Assembly: GCF_910596095.1 (NCBI RefSeq)
Contig: NC_056539.1
Location: 21,939,001-22,003,000, forward strand
Reading direction: 5' to 3'
DNA: 64,000 bases
Source: Thunnus maccoyii
Taxonomy: Eukaryota; Chordata; Actinopteri; Scombriformes; Scombridae
In this document: piece by piece, positions 26,980-39,108 of the stretch
Numbering within the stretch: the first letter of the stretch is position 1
How the letters are laid out: every line of letters begins with the position of its first letter
Position numbers and translations under genes: made by a program
Notes under the pieces: generated by a model
The model's input: only the letters and a program-made list of their open reading frames with translations
What the model was told of the DNA's origin: nothing
Database searches by the model: none

Positions 26980-29900
26980 CGGCTTTTATTAAATGTCAGA
27001 TGTCACACAGTCAGGATCATCTGCTGCCAATGTGGAGGCAGCTACAGAATTACCTTGAAAAACCACAATAACTTCAGTTCTTTATAATGAATTAATGAAT
27101 TGGTTTATTTACACAACAAAATATGAAACAACTAATATATCTTTGGTAAATAATATAATTTAAGAAAAACTTTGGGGTAAAAAGTCTGTATAGTCTAGTG
27201 ACTCCTAGTGGCAATGCATGCTGTAAATCTGTTTCAAAATGATTTATGGATTCTTAATAGAGTAGCCAACTCCATTGATTTAGCATCACATTTCTATAAT
27301 ATTGTCATGATGGAGAGTTTTTTGGGGTTTTTTTTAAAAAAGGGATCAAAAAGCAGCAGAACCAGAGATATCGTCTTTTTAATTCCACGCATGCTTCTTC
27401 CTTGTCAAAACCTGGTGCCTACATTACCCACAATGCAACTCAGAATAGCTTCAGGCTGTTAATCTCAACCAGAAATGAGGAGCAGGCTACAGAGGTCCTG
27501 TAGATAACCTCACTTCTTACCAACTCCAAACTTTTTTTCATTGTCAAACTTGTAGTCCGCATTCCCAACCAATGCTGACTTAAGTAACATTTATCAGATT
27601 TCATGCAGCTCTCTCTGGATCCACAAAAAAGTTTTTTTATTTAAATATTTTATTTATTTATTTGTCAAAAGCTCATCAAAGTGTTTTATCATCAAAATCA
27701 AAAATTATTCCAACCTCCTTAATAATAAGTCTCATATACTTGAATTCTTTGCTCTTTTTTGGGAATCACAAAGATTAGATTGAAAATTTCTGTTAGTTCC
27801 CACAGAGTAAAACTGTTAGCAGTGACCTTCATTATCAGTGGAAGCCTTGTGTGTCTATGTACTGTATCTTCGTCCACGCCCAGTCAACAATTTCAGTGTA
27901 CGCCCTGATAACACGCCTTTTTATCATAACCTAATATTGACTCAGGACGTCTACAGTCATTTGGAAGTTGACAACTTACCAACAGAATCAATGACTGAGT
28001 CTTTAAAGTACATATAACTGAGCGGAGAAGAATATCCGATTCATATGTTTTGTATATAATAGTTTGGTTTTTAAAGGTACGTGCATGTAAAACTGATCTG
28101 TCACATATAAAACACGCATATATGATGACCCATAGAAAATCCTTGTTTTTGAGTTTTGATTATATATCAGGACACTTCAATCATTGTGTCAAGTGCCAAC
28201 AGTTAATTACTCCAATAAATCAGTATGCAAGACATGTTAAACTGCAGCTAACTGCAGCCAAACTTGTGCTGTGTTACCATTAACCTTTCACTGGATAAAC
28301 ACAGATCAATGGGTAAAACTGACTCCAAATAAACCGGAAAAAAATAGATGACTGTTGGTTTATGTTGTTTTTCTGTAGTAAGTGGACATAGCATACCAGC
28401 AGTAACACAAGAAAAAAGTATTCTGATTATTTATTGAAGTAAAAGCAGCAATACACACAACAAAACTGCTCCATTACAAGAAAAAGTCCAGTATTCAAAC
28501 TTTTACTGAGGTAAAAGTTCAGAAGTATCATCAGCAAAATGCACTAAAGCATCCAAACTAACAGCACTCATTATGCAGAACGGCCCCTGTTAATGTTGTA
28601 TTATAACACTGGATCATTATTATTGATACATCAATATGTAAGCAGAACTTTAATATTGTTGCTGGTTGAGTTGGAGCCAAATTTAACCACCTTATACTAT
28701 TATATAAACTGATTATATGTTTTGTAACTATAACTGTGACTATCGCTGTGAAATAAATGTGGTGCAAGTACAATAATTCCCTCTGAATGACAAAAGAGCA
28801 GAGGTATATAGTAGGATACTTATATGAAGTACAAGTACTTTCAAATTGTACTTCAGAACAGTACTTGAGTAAATGTATTTGGTAGCATTTCAGCAGTGCA
28901 GAGGTGTCCTGATATACAAAAACAACAGATTCATATATCGCATACAGTACATAGTAGGTCTATATATAATGAAGTCTTTATAAACATGACCATAAACGTG
29001 TACGACAACATGCACATATCTGATTTTAAGACTGTATATGTGTTTCCATGTGGGTGAAGACTTGCCAACATTGTTACGGACACAGTAAGTCGAGACGTGA
29101 GCAGAGCGCGACTGCTTCGCCTCACAAATCTCCAACGACAGGTGGGTGAGGGTGTCATGGTGCGACTGGCGCTCAGTTTGAAAGCAATCTGATCCTGAGA
29201 AATGCCGCCCTATAAATATCATCTGCTCAACTGCTTCTCCTGCCTTGCATCTGTCAGGCCTGTCTTAACCTCTGACCCCCCACACACTTGTCTCTCCTAC
29301 CCCACCCATGTCGACCCCCTGAAACTCATTCATGTGCTCCTCCGACATGCAGCGTGACCCTGTTCTCGGACACGTGTAGCCAATGTTGAACATCTTGCAA
29401 ATGTTGCCAGCGCAGGTCATTTGACTGTAAAATTTTCTCAGATATGGAGATAAAACAAGGTTGCAGTCATGAAGTCAGTTTTGGTGGCTGCATGTTACAG
29501 TAAACCTGATGAAATCATTTAACTCTACACTTTGTATGAATGTTTAAATGAGCACTCTGAGTGTTTTTGACTTCTTTTTCATTTCCTTTAACACAAAATA
29601 CAACACATGTGGTGAAATAAACATCATCCTATAAACTACTATGAGAGATGTGAGCGCAGCAGTGTCACAACTGCTCTTTTCCTCTTGTCATAACTTTATG
29701 TGAATATTCTGCTAAAATTAGCAAACAGCATCAGTTGTAAGAAAGGTTAATGAATTAGTTCAGTCCGAATAGAAAATTCATTCAATTTTTACTCAATTTA
29801 ATATCTGATGATGATTCATATGTTCATATGTAAACCGTTTGTTTTCAGCTGTTTTCATTTGTGTACTCTGCCGTCGTTTGTATTTATTTGATGTTTTTAT

Positions 29901-31342
29901 ATTTATATGTTGTGTTCATGTGCTTGTGGTTTTATCCTGTGTCACACCGCTGCACAACCATGCTTTCAAGTCAGCCATCTAACAAACTATTGAAAGCATC
30001 GAAGGCTATAGTACAAGTTTAAGAAAAGCATGTAATGTGCATTAACTTTCTCTAACAGCTTGCATTGTTTATTCCAAGTTTCCTGAAGCCAAATGATTAA
30101 ATTGGGGTTGTAAAAGTTTATTCATCTGACTAGTAGCTCCTACATGTTCCTCACGGCAAGCTGGAGCATCGTTGTTGATGAATACGTACGAACTGTTGAG
30201 GTAAATATCAAACTTCAACACATGGATTATGCTGTACAAGCTGTTCTGAGGGGATTTGCTGGACACAATATGCTCATATGAAGCTTTAAAGCTGCAGCTG
30301 TAAACTTTTATAATTTGTGGCCGAGATGGTTTTCCACTGTTTCTACCATCTTCAATGAAGTCTTAGCTGACATGAAAGTGAGCAGACAGTGACTGAATTT
30401 TCATCTCAGAGTGAACTTCTCCTTTAACAATGTGGCAACTGAGTTATGTTAAAGACTACGCAATGCTGGGCTTTTTACTCAGAAGCTTATTTCATGTTTA
30501 GCAGTCAGTGTAAATAGCCTGCAAGTGCAGCAGAGGGGCTTCGGAGGCCCACTGACATCTATTTCAGGATCTTCTATTTATTGCCTAAGTTGCTGGCATG
30601 CACAGGCCTTCACTCGGGTTTCATCCTCCTCGGACTCCGTTGCTCAAAGGAGTTAAATCTTGGAAAATAGCAGGCAAAGCCGAGTGGTTTAATCTACTTC
30701 AGTTATTTCCTCAGTGTGAATGAGGTCAGTGCTGCTGCAGCAATAGACTTCCCCTCACACCAAGCATGCAGAGCTGTGCTGCTCCTGCTGGAGTTTATGT
30801 AACAGGTCATTCTTTATAAGGATAGGGTACTATACAGATAACAGCAACAGAAAGTCCTTGTAGGGATATGAGAACAATGTACAGTAATAGAACAGAAAAT
30901 GTACTAAAATAAACTTTGGAATAGGCTTTCTAATGCACATTTAATTACTTATACAAATATTACGGTTTTTCATTCATTAAATTCAAGTTCTTAATGGTTT
31001 AAATGATGAGTTATCTAAGTTGGAAATATGTTATTCTAGATAGTTGTTTATTTTGTGTTGTTCTTTGTAGATAATTGCGCATTTACGCACAGATCTGATG
31101 AGTGTGGCGCATGCACCTGCCAAATAACATGCAGTATACCTCACAGATAATCATGTTTGTGAAACAATAAAGGATAACGCGCACTTAAAGCCAGCAGAAA
31201 AGTGAGAAACACACTCACCTGGCTCATACTTGAGGTAGAGGATGGACACGATGTAATAAGCGAGGTCAAACACAGGAAACATTCCCATTTTGGAGAAAGC
31301 TTGGGCAAAATCGCCCAAATTAAGAATTGCCAGCACTTCCAT
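22104..31342 (-). CDS. tmem38a: Trimeric intracellular cation channel type A (TRIC-A)
   Basis: Potassium-permeable channel of the sarcoplasmic/endoplasmic reticulum that supplies counter-ion current during calcium release, mainly in muscle. Six exons: 31219-31342, 26558-26714, 25345-25529, 23995-24082, 23382-23499, 22104-22307. They give 291 aa (human 299). The start is [20 protein letters not shown]; an upstream in-frame ATG at 31402 exists, but the family begins here. Diagnostic segments are [20 protein letters not shown] (22-41), the KEVVRTRKI lipid-binding motif (122-130) followed by [10 protein letters not shown], and [20 protein letters not shown] across exons 4-5. The C terminus is lysine-rich ([17 protein letters not shown]). 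It is divergent from smim7, with 3.5 kb between the start codons. Intron 1 is 4.5 kb. Confidence 0.97.
23240..23325 (+). mobile_element. LINE or SINE 3' tail remnant
   Basis: The stretch containing AAGATAACTTTTGTTATGAT, GGTGTTATATAAATAAAACT and GAATTGAATTTAATTGAA has the 3' end form (TATATAAATAAA plus an ATTGA repeat) of a common teleost retroelement. It lies in tmem38a intron 5. Confidence 0.5.
24843..25045 (+). mobile_element. tRNA-derived SINE, diverged
   Basis: A box-A-like TCGCTCAGTTGGT at about 24851 and a box-B-like GTTTAAATC at about 24905 have tRNA-like spacing. They are followed by a tail ending in AAGTGCTATTAAAGAC, which resembles the GCGCTATATAAA end of teleost SINEs. It lies in tmem38a intron 3. 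The head is too diverged to be a working tRNA gene. Confidence 0.55.
25673..26257. mobile_element. TTAA-flanked MITE in tmem38a intron 2
   Basis: It is 585 bp, bounded by TTAA (25669-25672 and 26258-26261). Terminal inverted repeats are AGGGTCAGTTCACTCAA on the left and AGGGTCAGTTCACCCAA on the right, with one mismatch in 17. A SINE-like piece appears nested inside at about 25985-26090. It has no transposase. Confidence 0.8.
25985..26090 (-). mobile_element. SINE fragment nested in the MITE
   Basis: On the minus strand the stretch reads CTTGTGGCTTCTGG, then CCTTGGTTTTAATCCAGCTG, then GGGGACCTCTTTTG. This resembles the tRNA-like head and following GGGACC segment of a teleost tRNA-SINE. It lies wholly inside 25673-26257, so it inserted after that element. 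Confidence 0.4.
26863..26978. repeat. (TA)n(TG)n compound microsatellite
   Basis: An AT repeat with ATAC/GTAT interruptions, followed by about 40 bases of TG. It lies in tmem38a intron 1. Confidence 0.95.
28440..28870. mobile_element. Old copy of the AAGTAAAAGTA teleost repeat
   Basis: Words such as ATTGAAGTAAAAGCAGCAAT, CTGAGGTAAAAGTTCAGAAG and GTACTTGAGTAAATGTATTT belong to the same family as the better preserved element at 39446-39892. It is diverged, without clear ends, in tmem38a intron 1. Confidence 0.5.
29211..29233. promoter_or_regulatory. Candidate MEF2 site with two E-boxes in tmem38a intron 1
   Basis: CTATAAATAT resembles a MEF2 site. It is followed within 25 bases by CATCTG and CAACTG E-boxes. 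Such clusters drive muscle genes and tmem38a is a muscle gene, but the motifs are short. TATAAATA could also be a plain TATA-like word. Confidence 0.3.
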
Positions 31343-31530
31343 GTTGTCCGTCTTATCCTGAACCAGTGAGTCCCTGTTTTGTTTTTTATTCCGACTGCGC
31401 ACTCAGGATCGGAAGCCCCCCCCAAAAAAACCCGGTCCGCCGACTCTCCACCAAGCCCCCCGGTCTCGACAGTGAAAAGCCTGTGACACTCAAGCCCTCC
31501 TATTAATACCTCTCATCTCTACAACCTCAG

Positions 31531-31552
31531 CATCATCATCATCATCATCATC
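31531..31552. repeat. (CAT)n microsatellite
   Basis: Seven CAT/ATC units upstream of tmem38a exon 1. Confidence 0.9.
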
Positions 31553-33314
31553 CTCATCTGCGCTCCGTCCCAGCTGCTTTTAAGCGACAGCAGGTTCTGC
31601 ATGACAGCTGCTTGAAAATTACAACATTAGACAAAGGGCTCGTTTGTCGTGTCTTCACCGTCGTCATTTAAGACGCAGTTGGAGGTTTGTCTGCAGCCAC
31701 GAGACGCACTGAAGCCCGAGACAAGTGTCCCCGCTTTAATGCGGAGTAAGATTTATTCCCCCTCTCGTAAAAACATCCTTCAGTCCGGATCAGATCCCGC
31801 ACCGAGGCTGAGTGCCTGCGGATCTAATCCCAAACACCTCGGTAACGTTTGTTGATATAACCGGCTGTTTACAAAACGTTTCAGATTAAAGGCGCAGAAA
31901 TAATGAAGATAAAAAAAATAGACAGCAACACGATTTTTTAATACATATTTAATTAATTGAATTTCTTTATTTTTCTTTTTTTTCTTTTTTTCTTTTATGA
32001 ACAATAATAATATTCAGAGCAATAACCTCCACGGCCACAAGGAGGCGCCAAAACCACCGAATTACACACTGGTGTTGTCAGGTGAAAACCTTGTATCTCC
32101 AAAATATCAACTTTTCAGGAGCTAAGAAGAAACAAACGTCCTTGTTTGAGAGTGATAACACTGTAATTATCATCTATTGGTCCATTTCTGTACACCCTAT
32201 ACTATACTTTAACATTCAGGGAGGTGTTAGAGAGAAATAAAAGCCACCTAAAATGTGTACTGTATTTTTGATAAATAAAGAATATTTCATACAAAGCCCC
32301 CTTTTTCTCCTTTCTCTAACTACATTCTGCACCCTGTCCCTCCAGTTTTAATTATTTATTTCATTTTTATAAACTGTATTTATTTTTTCAAGTCATGCTG
32401 TTTTTTTTTTAATGTTTTTTTTGTTCTTGCTGTCTTCAATTAATTGGCATTTTTTTAATGTGGTGACATCAAAGACAGTTAATTTAACTAACTAACTATT
32501 TTTACATTATTACCCAAAAGATTTTGAAATTATGTGGTTGCTTTCCGTGGTGATATGACCGATACTGTGAGGCTCTCACTTCAGCCGGGTAATTTTTGCT
32601 TTTCTTGAGTCAGTAGCTGTAGTTGAGAGGTTTTTTGGAAACTGGTTCCCCCTAACAGATCAGCTAAGCCCTGTTACTACCATTTCATATACTACCATTA
32701 ACATTATGCCTAATTAGGTGATATTGTACTGTTGCGTGTCCTCAATTATGTGTTGTTGATGTTGTCTATTTGTGCATTTAGTGTGTTGTGTAAAGTTCTA
32801 TTCTGTAGAAATGTGAATGTGTAATTTTAGGAAAAAATACAGGTTTTGAAAGGTTTCACTGTCTACGGGGGTTTAATAAACACTTCAAGCAAAGGAGGAG
32901 CATGTATGAAGGTCCTGAAATTGGTGGCAGAGATGTTTGACTAGACTAATGTTTTTTGACAGTTCTGCCAAATGCAACAAGCTCTCCTGGGACTATAGTA
33001 CAGAAACCCCCGTGCATTACTTTCTTCTTTCTTTCTTTCTTTTTCTCTTCTCTTTTGTAAGTTAAATATAGTGGTGTGTGGGTGATGTGTTCTATACATA
33101 CATAACATACATCTCACATGATTAAATTTATACAAAGGGTAAAGATTGATGTTAATATTTCATACCTGCCTATTTCAGCATCTTTTCCATTCAATAAATG
33201 TTGTAAAATAAGAAAACTGAAAAAAAGTTACAAGAAGCCACAACCTGAATTATAAATTCACTAAAGTTTTATTAAGTAGCTTTATTATAGCTTTATTGTG
33301 TTATAAAACGTGTG

Positions 33315-33574
33315 TCACCTGCAGGGATGAACAGCAAATAGCAGCAGCAGTTTCAGAACTCAGACCTGCAAATGTAGGAAACAGCTGCTGTTTTTGGCTG
33401 CTTATATTAGGCTATAACATAATATATCTATTGGAGATAGAAGCTATAATTTATAACTTATAAATTATAAACCATAATTAAAAAGCAGCCAAAAACAGCA
33501 GCTGTTTTCTACATCTGCAGTTCTGAGTTCTGAAACTGCTGCTCCTCTTTGCTCTTTATGTCTGCAGGTGATGC
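33315..33574. repeat. Long inverted repeat (about 90-bp arms)
   Basis: Left arm 33315-33403 and right arm 33482-33574 are reverse complements, nearly perfect over CAGCAGTTTCAGAACTCAG and AACAGCTGCTGTTTTTGGCT, separated by about 78 AT-rich bases. It could be a fold-back MITE, but no target duplication is evident. Confidence 0.8.
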
Positions 33575-34798
33575 TCATTTTAAAAATGCAGGTCTGAAAT
33601 ATGGATGATTTACCTGCTGGTGCTGCTGCTCAGGTGTGAAGTCTGTGGTTCAAGATTTTTCCCTGATATTGATCTTTCAGGTAAAACTTCATAGTCATAC
33701 AAATTTCATCTCCTTCCAATAATCTCTCCAAAGAAATGTCAGATATGGTCAATATCTTCATAATTACAGGTAAATATCACATTTATTCATGTAAATGGAA
33801 AAATCAGAAACCCTCACTAACTTGGTTTATAAATGAGTTATGTTAAGACTGTATGTTTTTATGTATTCATTTAGTTATCTTTGCCACTACATGGGTCATC
33901 TGTGTGATTTGTTGATGGGGTTTCAATGTATAAATTATTTATGGTACAATGTTTAGTTATGTATTGAAATATGATTGAAACTTGATACGTTGACTGCTGG
34001 AATGTAAAGATTTTTTTTTCTTATCATGTATATGTACTTTATTATTTTATATGTATTTATTATTTTAGTTTTTATTTTTATTTATTTATCAATCTATTTT
34101 TGTATATTGTCAGTGTAGGCTTGCTGTTGTTTTGGATCTGCTTCTATTTTTTTGAGGAATGCATAATCAATATTCCTACAAGAAATTGCACATGTATTGT
34201 TCTAAATAACGTTTAAATATATATCCTTCTGGGGAGACAGAACAGTTCCTTTAAGTTTTGGCATAGAAAAAAAAAAGGAAAATAGAAAGAAAAAAGAAAA
34301 GAAAGAAACAGTGGCTTTGAGACACTTATATAGAAAAAAGTTGTATTGGCACTGACCAATAAAAATGGGCATTAAGAAAAAATCTAATTTTTATAAAATA
34401 TGAATGTAAAATACTTCATATTTCATTTTTTTGATCACACACTCACAATCTCATTATCTTATTTCATTTTGATATTTTTTTTTTAATTCTGATGTATTTT
34501 TCAATGCCTATCTTCTGATTTTTTTTTTTTTTCTCAGTCACACTTTTTAGTGTTTTTTCAGTGACAGTGGTTTTCATTTTCAACTTTCTGTCACTGTTCT
34601 GGCTTCATACCTTCCCATTAACCGAGCTGACCATTAATCTATAAATAAATCGAATAGAAAACAACATAACAGTTTGCTTGGTGAAGACTATGGATGTGTT
34701 ATAAGAAGGTGATATGAGGTGAAGGTTGGTGAGCAGCCTGACAAGCAGAACTCAGGGTCCTAAAGCCCGATAGCCCCTCCTCCAGGTGCTGAAATCCT

Positions 34799-34838
34799 AT
34801 TGGTCACATTCCTGGTTGCGTTTGCGAACACGGAAGTG
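34799..34838 (+). promoter_or_regulatory. smim7 proximal promoter: inverted CCAAT box and ETS site
   Basis: ATTGG (34799-34803) is an inverted CCAAT box. CGGAAGTG (34831-34838) is an ETS consensus 31-38 bases before the smim7 start codon. No TATA box is seen, which fits a housekeeping promoter. Confidence 0.5.
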
Positions 34839-34868
34839 AGGCGTTTTCTGTGATGTGATGTGGACAAG

Positions 34869-36899
<2,031 letters not shown>

Positions 36900-37653
36900 T
36901 TGACGTTGGCTGTGGCTGGACTCCCACTGGAAAGGTTACTTATGAAGATGGATGCTCTATACTTCTCCTTGACAGGACTTCGCTGTTCCTTTGCCCCCTT
37001 TAACTGTAATCGTGCTCCATTATCTTTCTCACCTACTTCTGGCTGTACAGGAATTTATGAACCGCTGTATTTATTTTGTCCTACATGTTTGTAAGATCAA
37101 CTCATAGAAGTTTTTTTATGTTTTATCTTTTCGTTGAGGCTGTAACTATGCCGTCACTTGTGCTGTCTCGTGCCCTTGTGTTTCATTACAGGACATGGGC
37201 GGTTTTCTCCACCATGTCAGAAATGGCAGGGTTGAAAATGACGGGCAGACTTCGCTAACAGGATGGTAAATGTTACCCGTCTGTCATCATTTAACGGTCC
37301 TGCTCTGTCCTAAAACCTCACATACTGCTACTATCATAATAATCAAAATTGGTGGTGAACTTCTGATTTACCAAAATCATCTTGCTGTTAGTTTTGTGAC
37401 AGGCTGAAACATCTTTTTTACTCTTTTTACCTGCAAGGCCATCAGAGCTCAGCTGGATTTAAGTTGGATAAATGGAACAAACATCTCCAAATTTACTCAA
37501 TAGCTGTTATGCTCTCATGTGTGTCAATACAAGAGTATTTTAATGCAGCCTCTCAGATTAAAAAAAAAGCCATTTTCCTTTATTCTGGGGCACATGTGCT
37601 GTAAGTAAATGTATATGCACTATTATGTAAATGTGTCCTTATTCTTAACATTC

Positions 37654-37659
37654 AATAAA
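37654..37659 (+). terminator. Polyadenylation signal of smim7
   Basis: AATAAA 755 bases past the smim7 stop, followed by T-rich sequence and CCTGTGTCTTT. It is the first strong signal after the gene. Confidence 0.55.
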
Positions 37660-38047
37660 AGTACATTTTTCTTATCCTGTGTCTTTAATTCAATGAAAAT
37701 GGTCATTACCATCTGTCAAGTGTGCATTACTGGGTTGGATTTGACCGCTGCCGTTGTATAAGAATCTGCTAAATGACAAAGTCCATGATGAGATTATCCA
37801 AACTCTTAATAATGACAAAAGGTTAATTAACTGTGTCCTAATTCCAAACCACATACTAAATTATATAGTTTGTGCCCTACTGCTTTTTGCAGTTTGTTTA
37901 AAGTTTAGCATACTGTCTTTTACTACGATGTCTTTCCAAATTTTGATCTGCATGTCCAAAATAAATGAAAAACTGTTTCAGCTTGCATTTCAAATAACAC
38001 ATCACATATCATTTTTGAACCTCTGGAGGAATAAAACTTTACATTAA

Positions 38048-38637
38048 AGGACAGGTTCACTGTCAGGTGCCCATATTAACACTGAAATAGGTTTTTCCTT
38101 GCTGTAATCATTCCTCCTGTTCATACTGACTATTAAAAGATCTCCTTCAAATGAGCTTCCAATGTAAGTGATGGGGGCCAAAATCCATAGTGTGTCCACG
38201 CATTCATCATTTTGAGCAAAAATGCATTTAAAAGTTTATCTGAAGCTTATATGAGGCTTCAGCAGTCTTAGTTAGTCTTATCAAGTGGATATCTGCCACA
38301 TTTAGTCTTTTCAGCATTAAATTCCCTCTTTGTGTTTTCCTGTTGAGCTGCAGTGGAAGTATAGTAACAAAAAGAGGGACTTTGGCACTAAATAGACTGA
38401 CACTGAAAGATATCTACTTGATTTGACTCATTTGGATGACTGAAACTTCATATTAGCTTCAGATAAACTAAAAAGGAAGACTGGATTTTGGCCCCCATCA
38501 CTTACACTGTGAGTGCATTATGAAGGGATCTTCTAATGGTCAGTATGAACAGGAGGAATGATTATAGCAAGAAAAACATCTTTCAATGTTCATTTGGGCA
38601 CCTGACTATTGTTTTAAAAAAAATGTAAACTTGTCCT
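38048..38637. mobile_element. Fold-back MITE (copy B), upstream of med26
   Basis: It is about 590 bp, made of two roughly 280-bp inverted arms. The left starts AAGGACAGGTTCAC (after TTAA at 38044-38047) and the right ends GTAAACTTGTCCT. CATTCCTCCTGTTCATACTG on the left faces CAGTATGAACAGGAGGAATG on the right. The right-hand TTAA has decayed. Confidence 0.85.
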
Positions 38638-38776
38638 GTAGTTTAGAATAAAATACGACTATCCTTCAATATACAGTTCATGCTATTGTCTAATTTATAC
38701 ATCTTCCACATAACAATACAGCACAGGAGGCGATAGGAGGGACAAAACCAGAGCGTAGTGATGTTGACGCTTGCTT

Positions 38777-38794
38777 ACGTAACTCCCATCATGC
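38777..38794 (+). promoter_or_regulatory. Candidate ZNF143 (Staf) site and CRE-like word in the med26 promoter
   Basis: AACTCCCATCATGC resembles the core of the ZNF143 motif (ACTACAANTCCCAGCATGC), common in housekeeping promoters. It overlaps TTACGTAA, a palindromic CRE/bZIP-like word. Both lie about 315-332 bases before the med26 start codon. Confidence 0.45.
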
Positions 38795-38833
38795 TTTTCA
38801 CGAGCTCTCGACAAAAAGCCCGATGAGAAGGAC

Positions 38834-38861
38834 GAGGAGGAGGAGGAGGAGGAGGAGGAGG
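38834..38861. repeat. (GGA)n microsatellite
   Basis: About nine GAG/GGA units in the med26 5' region. It creates glutamate/serine/leucine-rich chance ORFs on both strands. Confidence 0.9.
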
Positions 38862-39108
38862 CTACCAGCCGAGGAGGGGTGGCCGCTTCCAGGAGAGGGG
38901 GGTTTTCTGTTGTTTCTCGTCGCCTGAATTGTCAAATACGTGACGGCGGCGAGCTGAAAAACAAAGATAAAAAGCATCAGGAGACATGATGCTCGCTCCC
39001 ACAGAGGAGCTTCCGTCGGGCCTGTGAGTGTCGGCAGGTTTCTCACCGCCGCCTCTCCGGAGGGTTTCTGCTGTCCGAGTCCGTCCTGACCCGCGACACC
39101 GCCAGGCG

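Larger units (their letters stand above)
31343..34868. other. Intergenic region between divergent tmem38a and smim7
   Basis: The region holds the promoters of both genes. It contains a (CAT)n tract at 31531-31552, two CAGCTG E-boxes at 31571-31576 and 31605-31610 that would suit muscle expression of tmem38a, and a long inverted repeat at 33315-33574. AT-rich sequence with no recognisable content fills 31860-33310 and 33600-34700. No further gene is supported. Confidence 0.6.
36900..39108. other. smim7 3' UTR, intergenic sequence and med26 promoter
   Basis: 36900 to about 37675 is the probable smim7 3' UTR. A fold-back MITE fills 38048-38637. 38700-39108 becomes GC-rich and is the probable med26 promoter and 5' leader. 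No further gene is seen. A minus-strand 152-codon ORF at 38798-39256 comes from GC-rich and (GGA)n sequence and is not credible. Confidence 0.6.

Noticed and set aside
26806-27087. ORFs of 80-93 codons rich in YIYIYI and VCVCVC
   Set aside because: Microsatellite translation within tmem38a intron 1.
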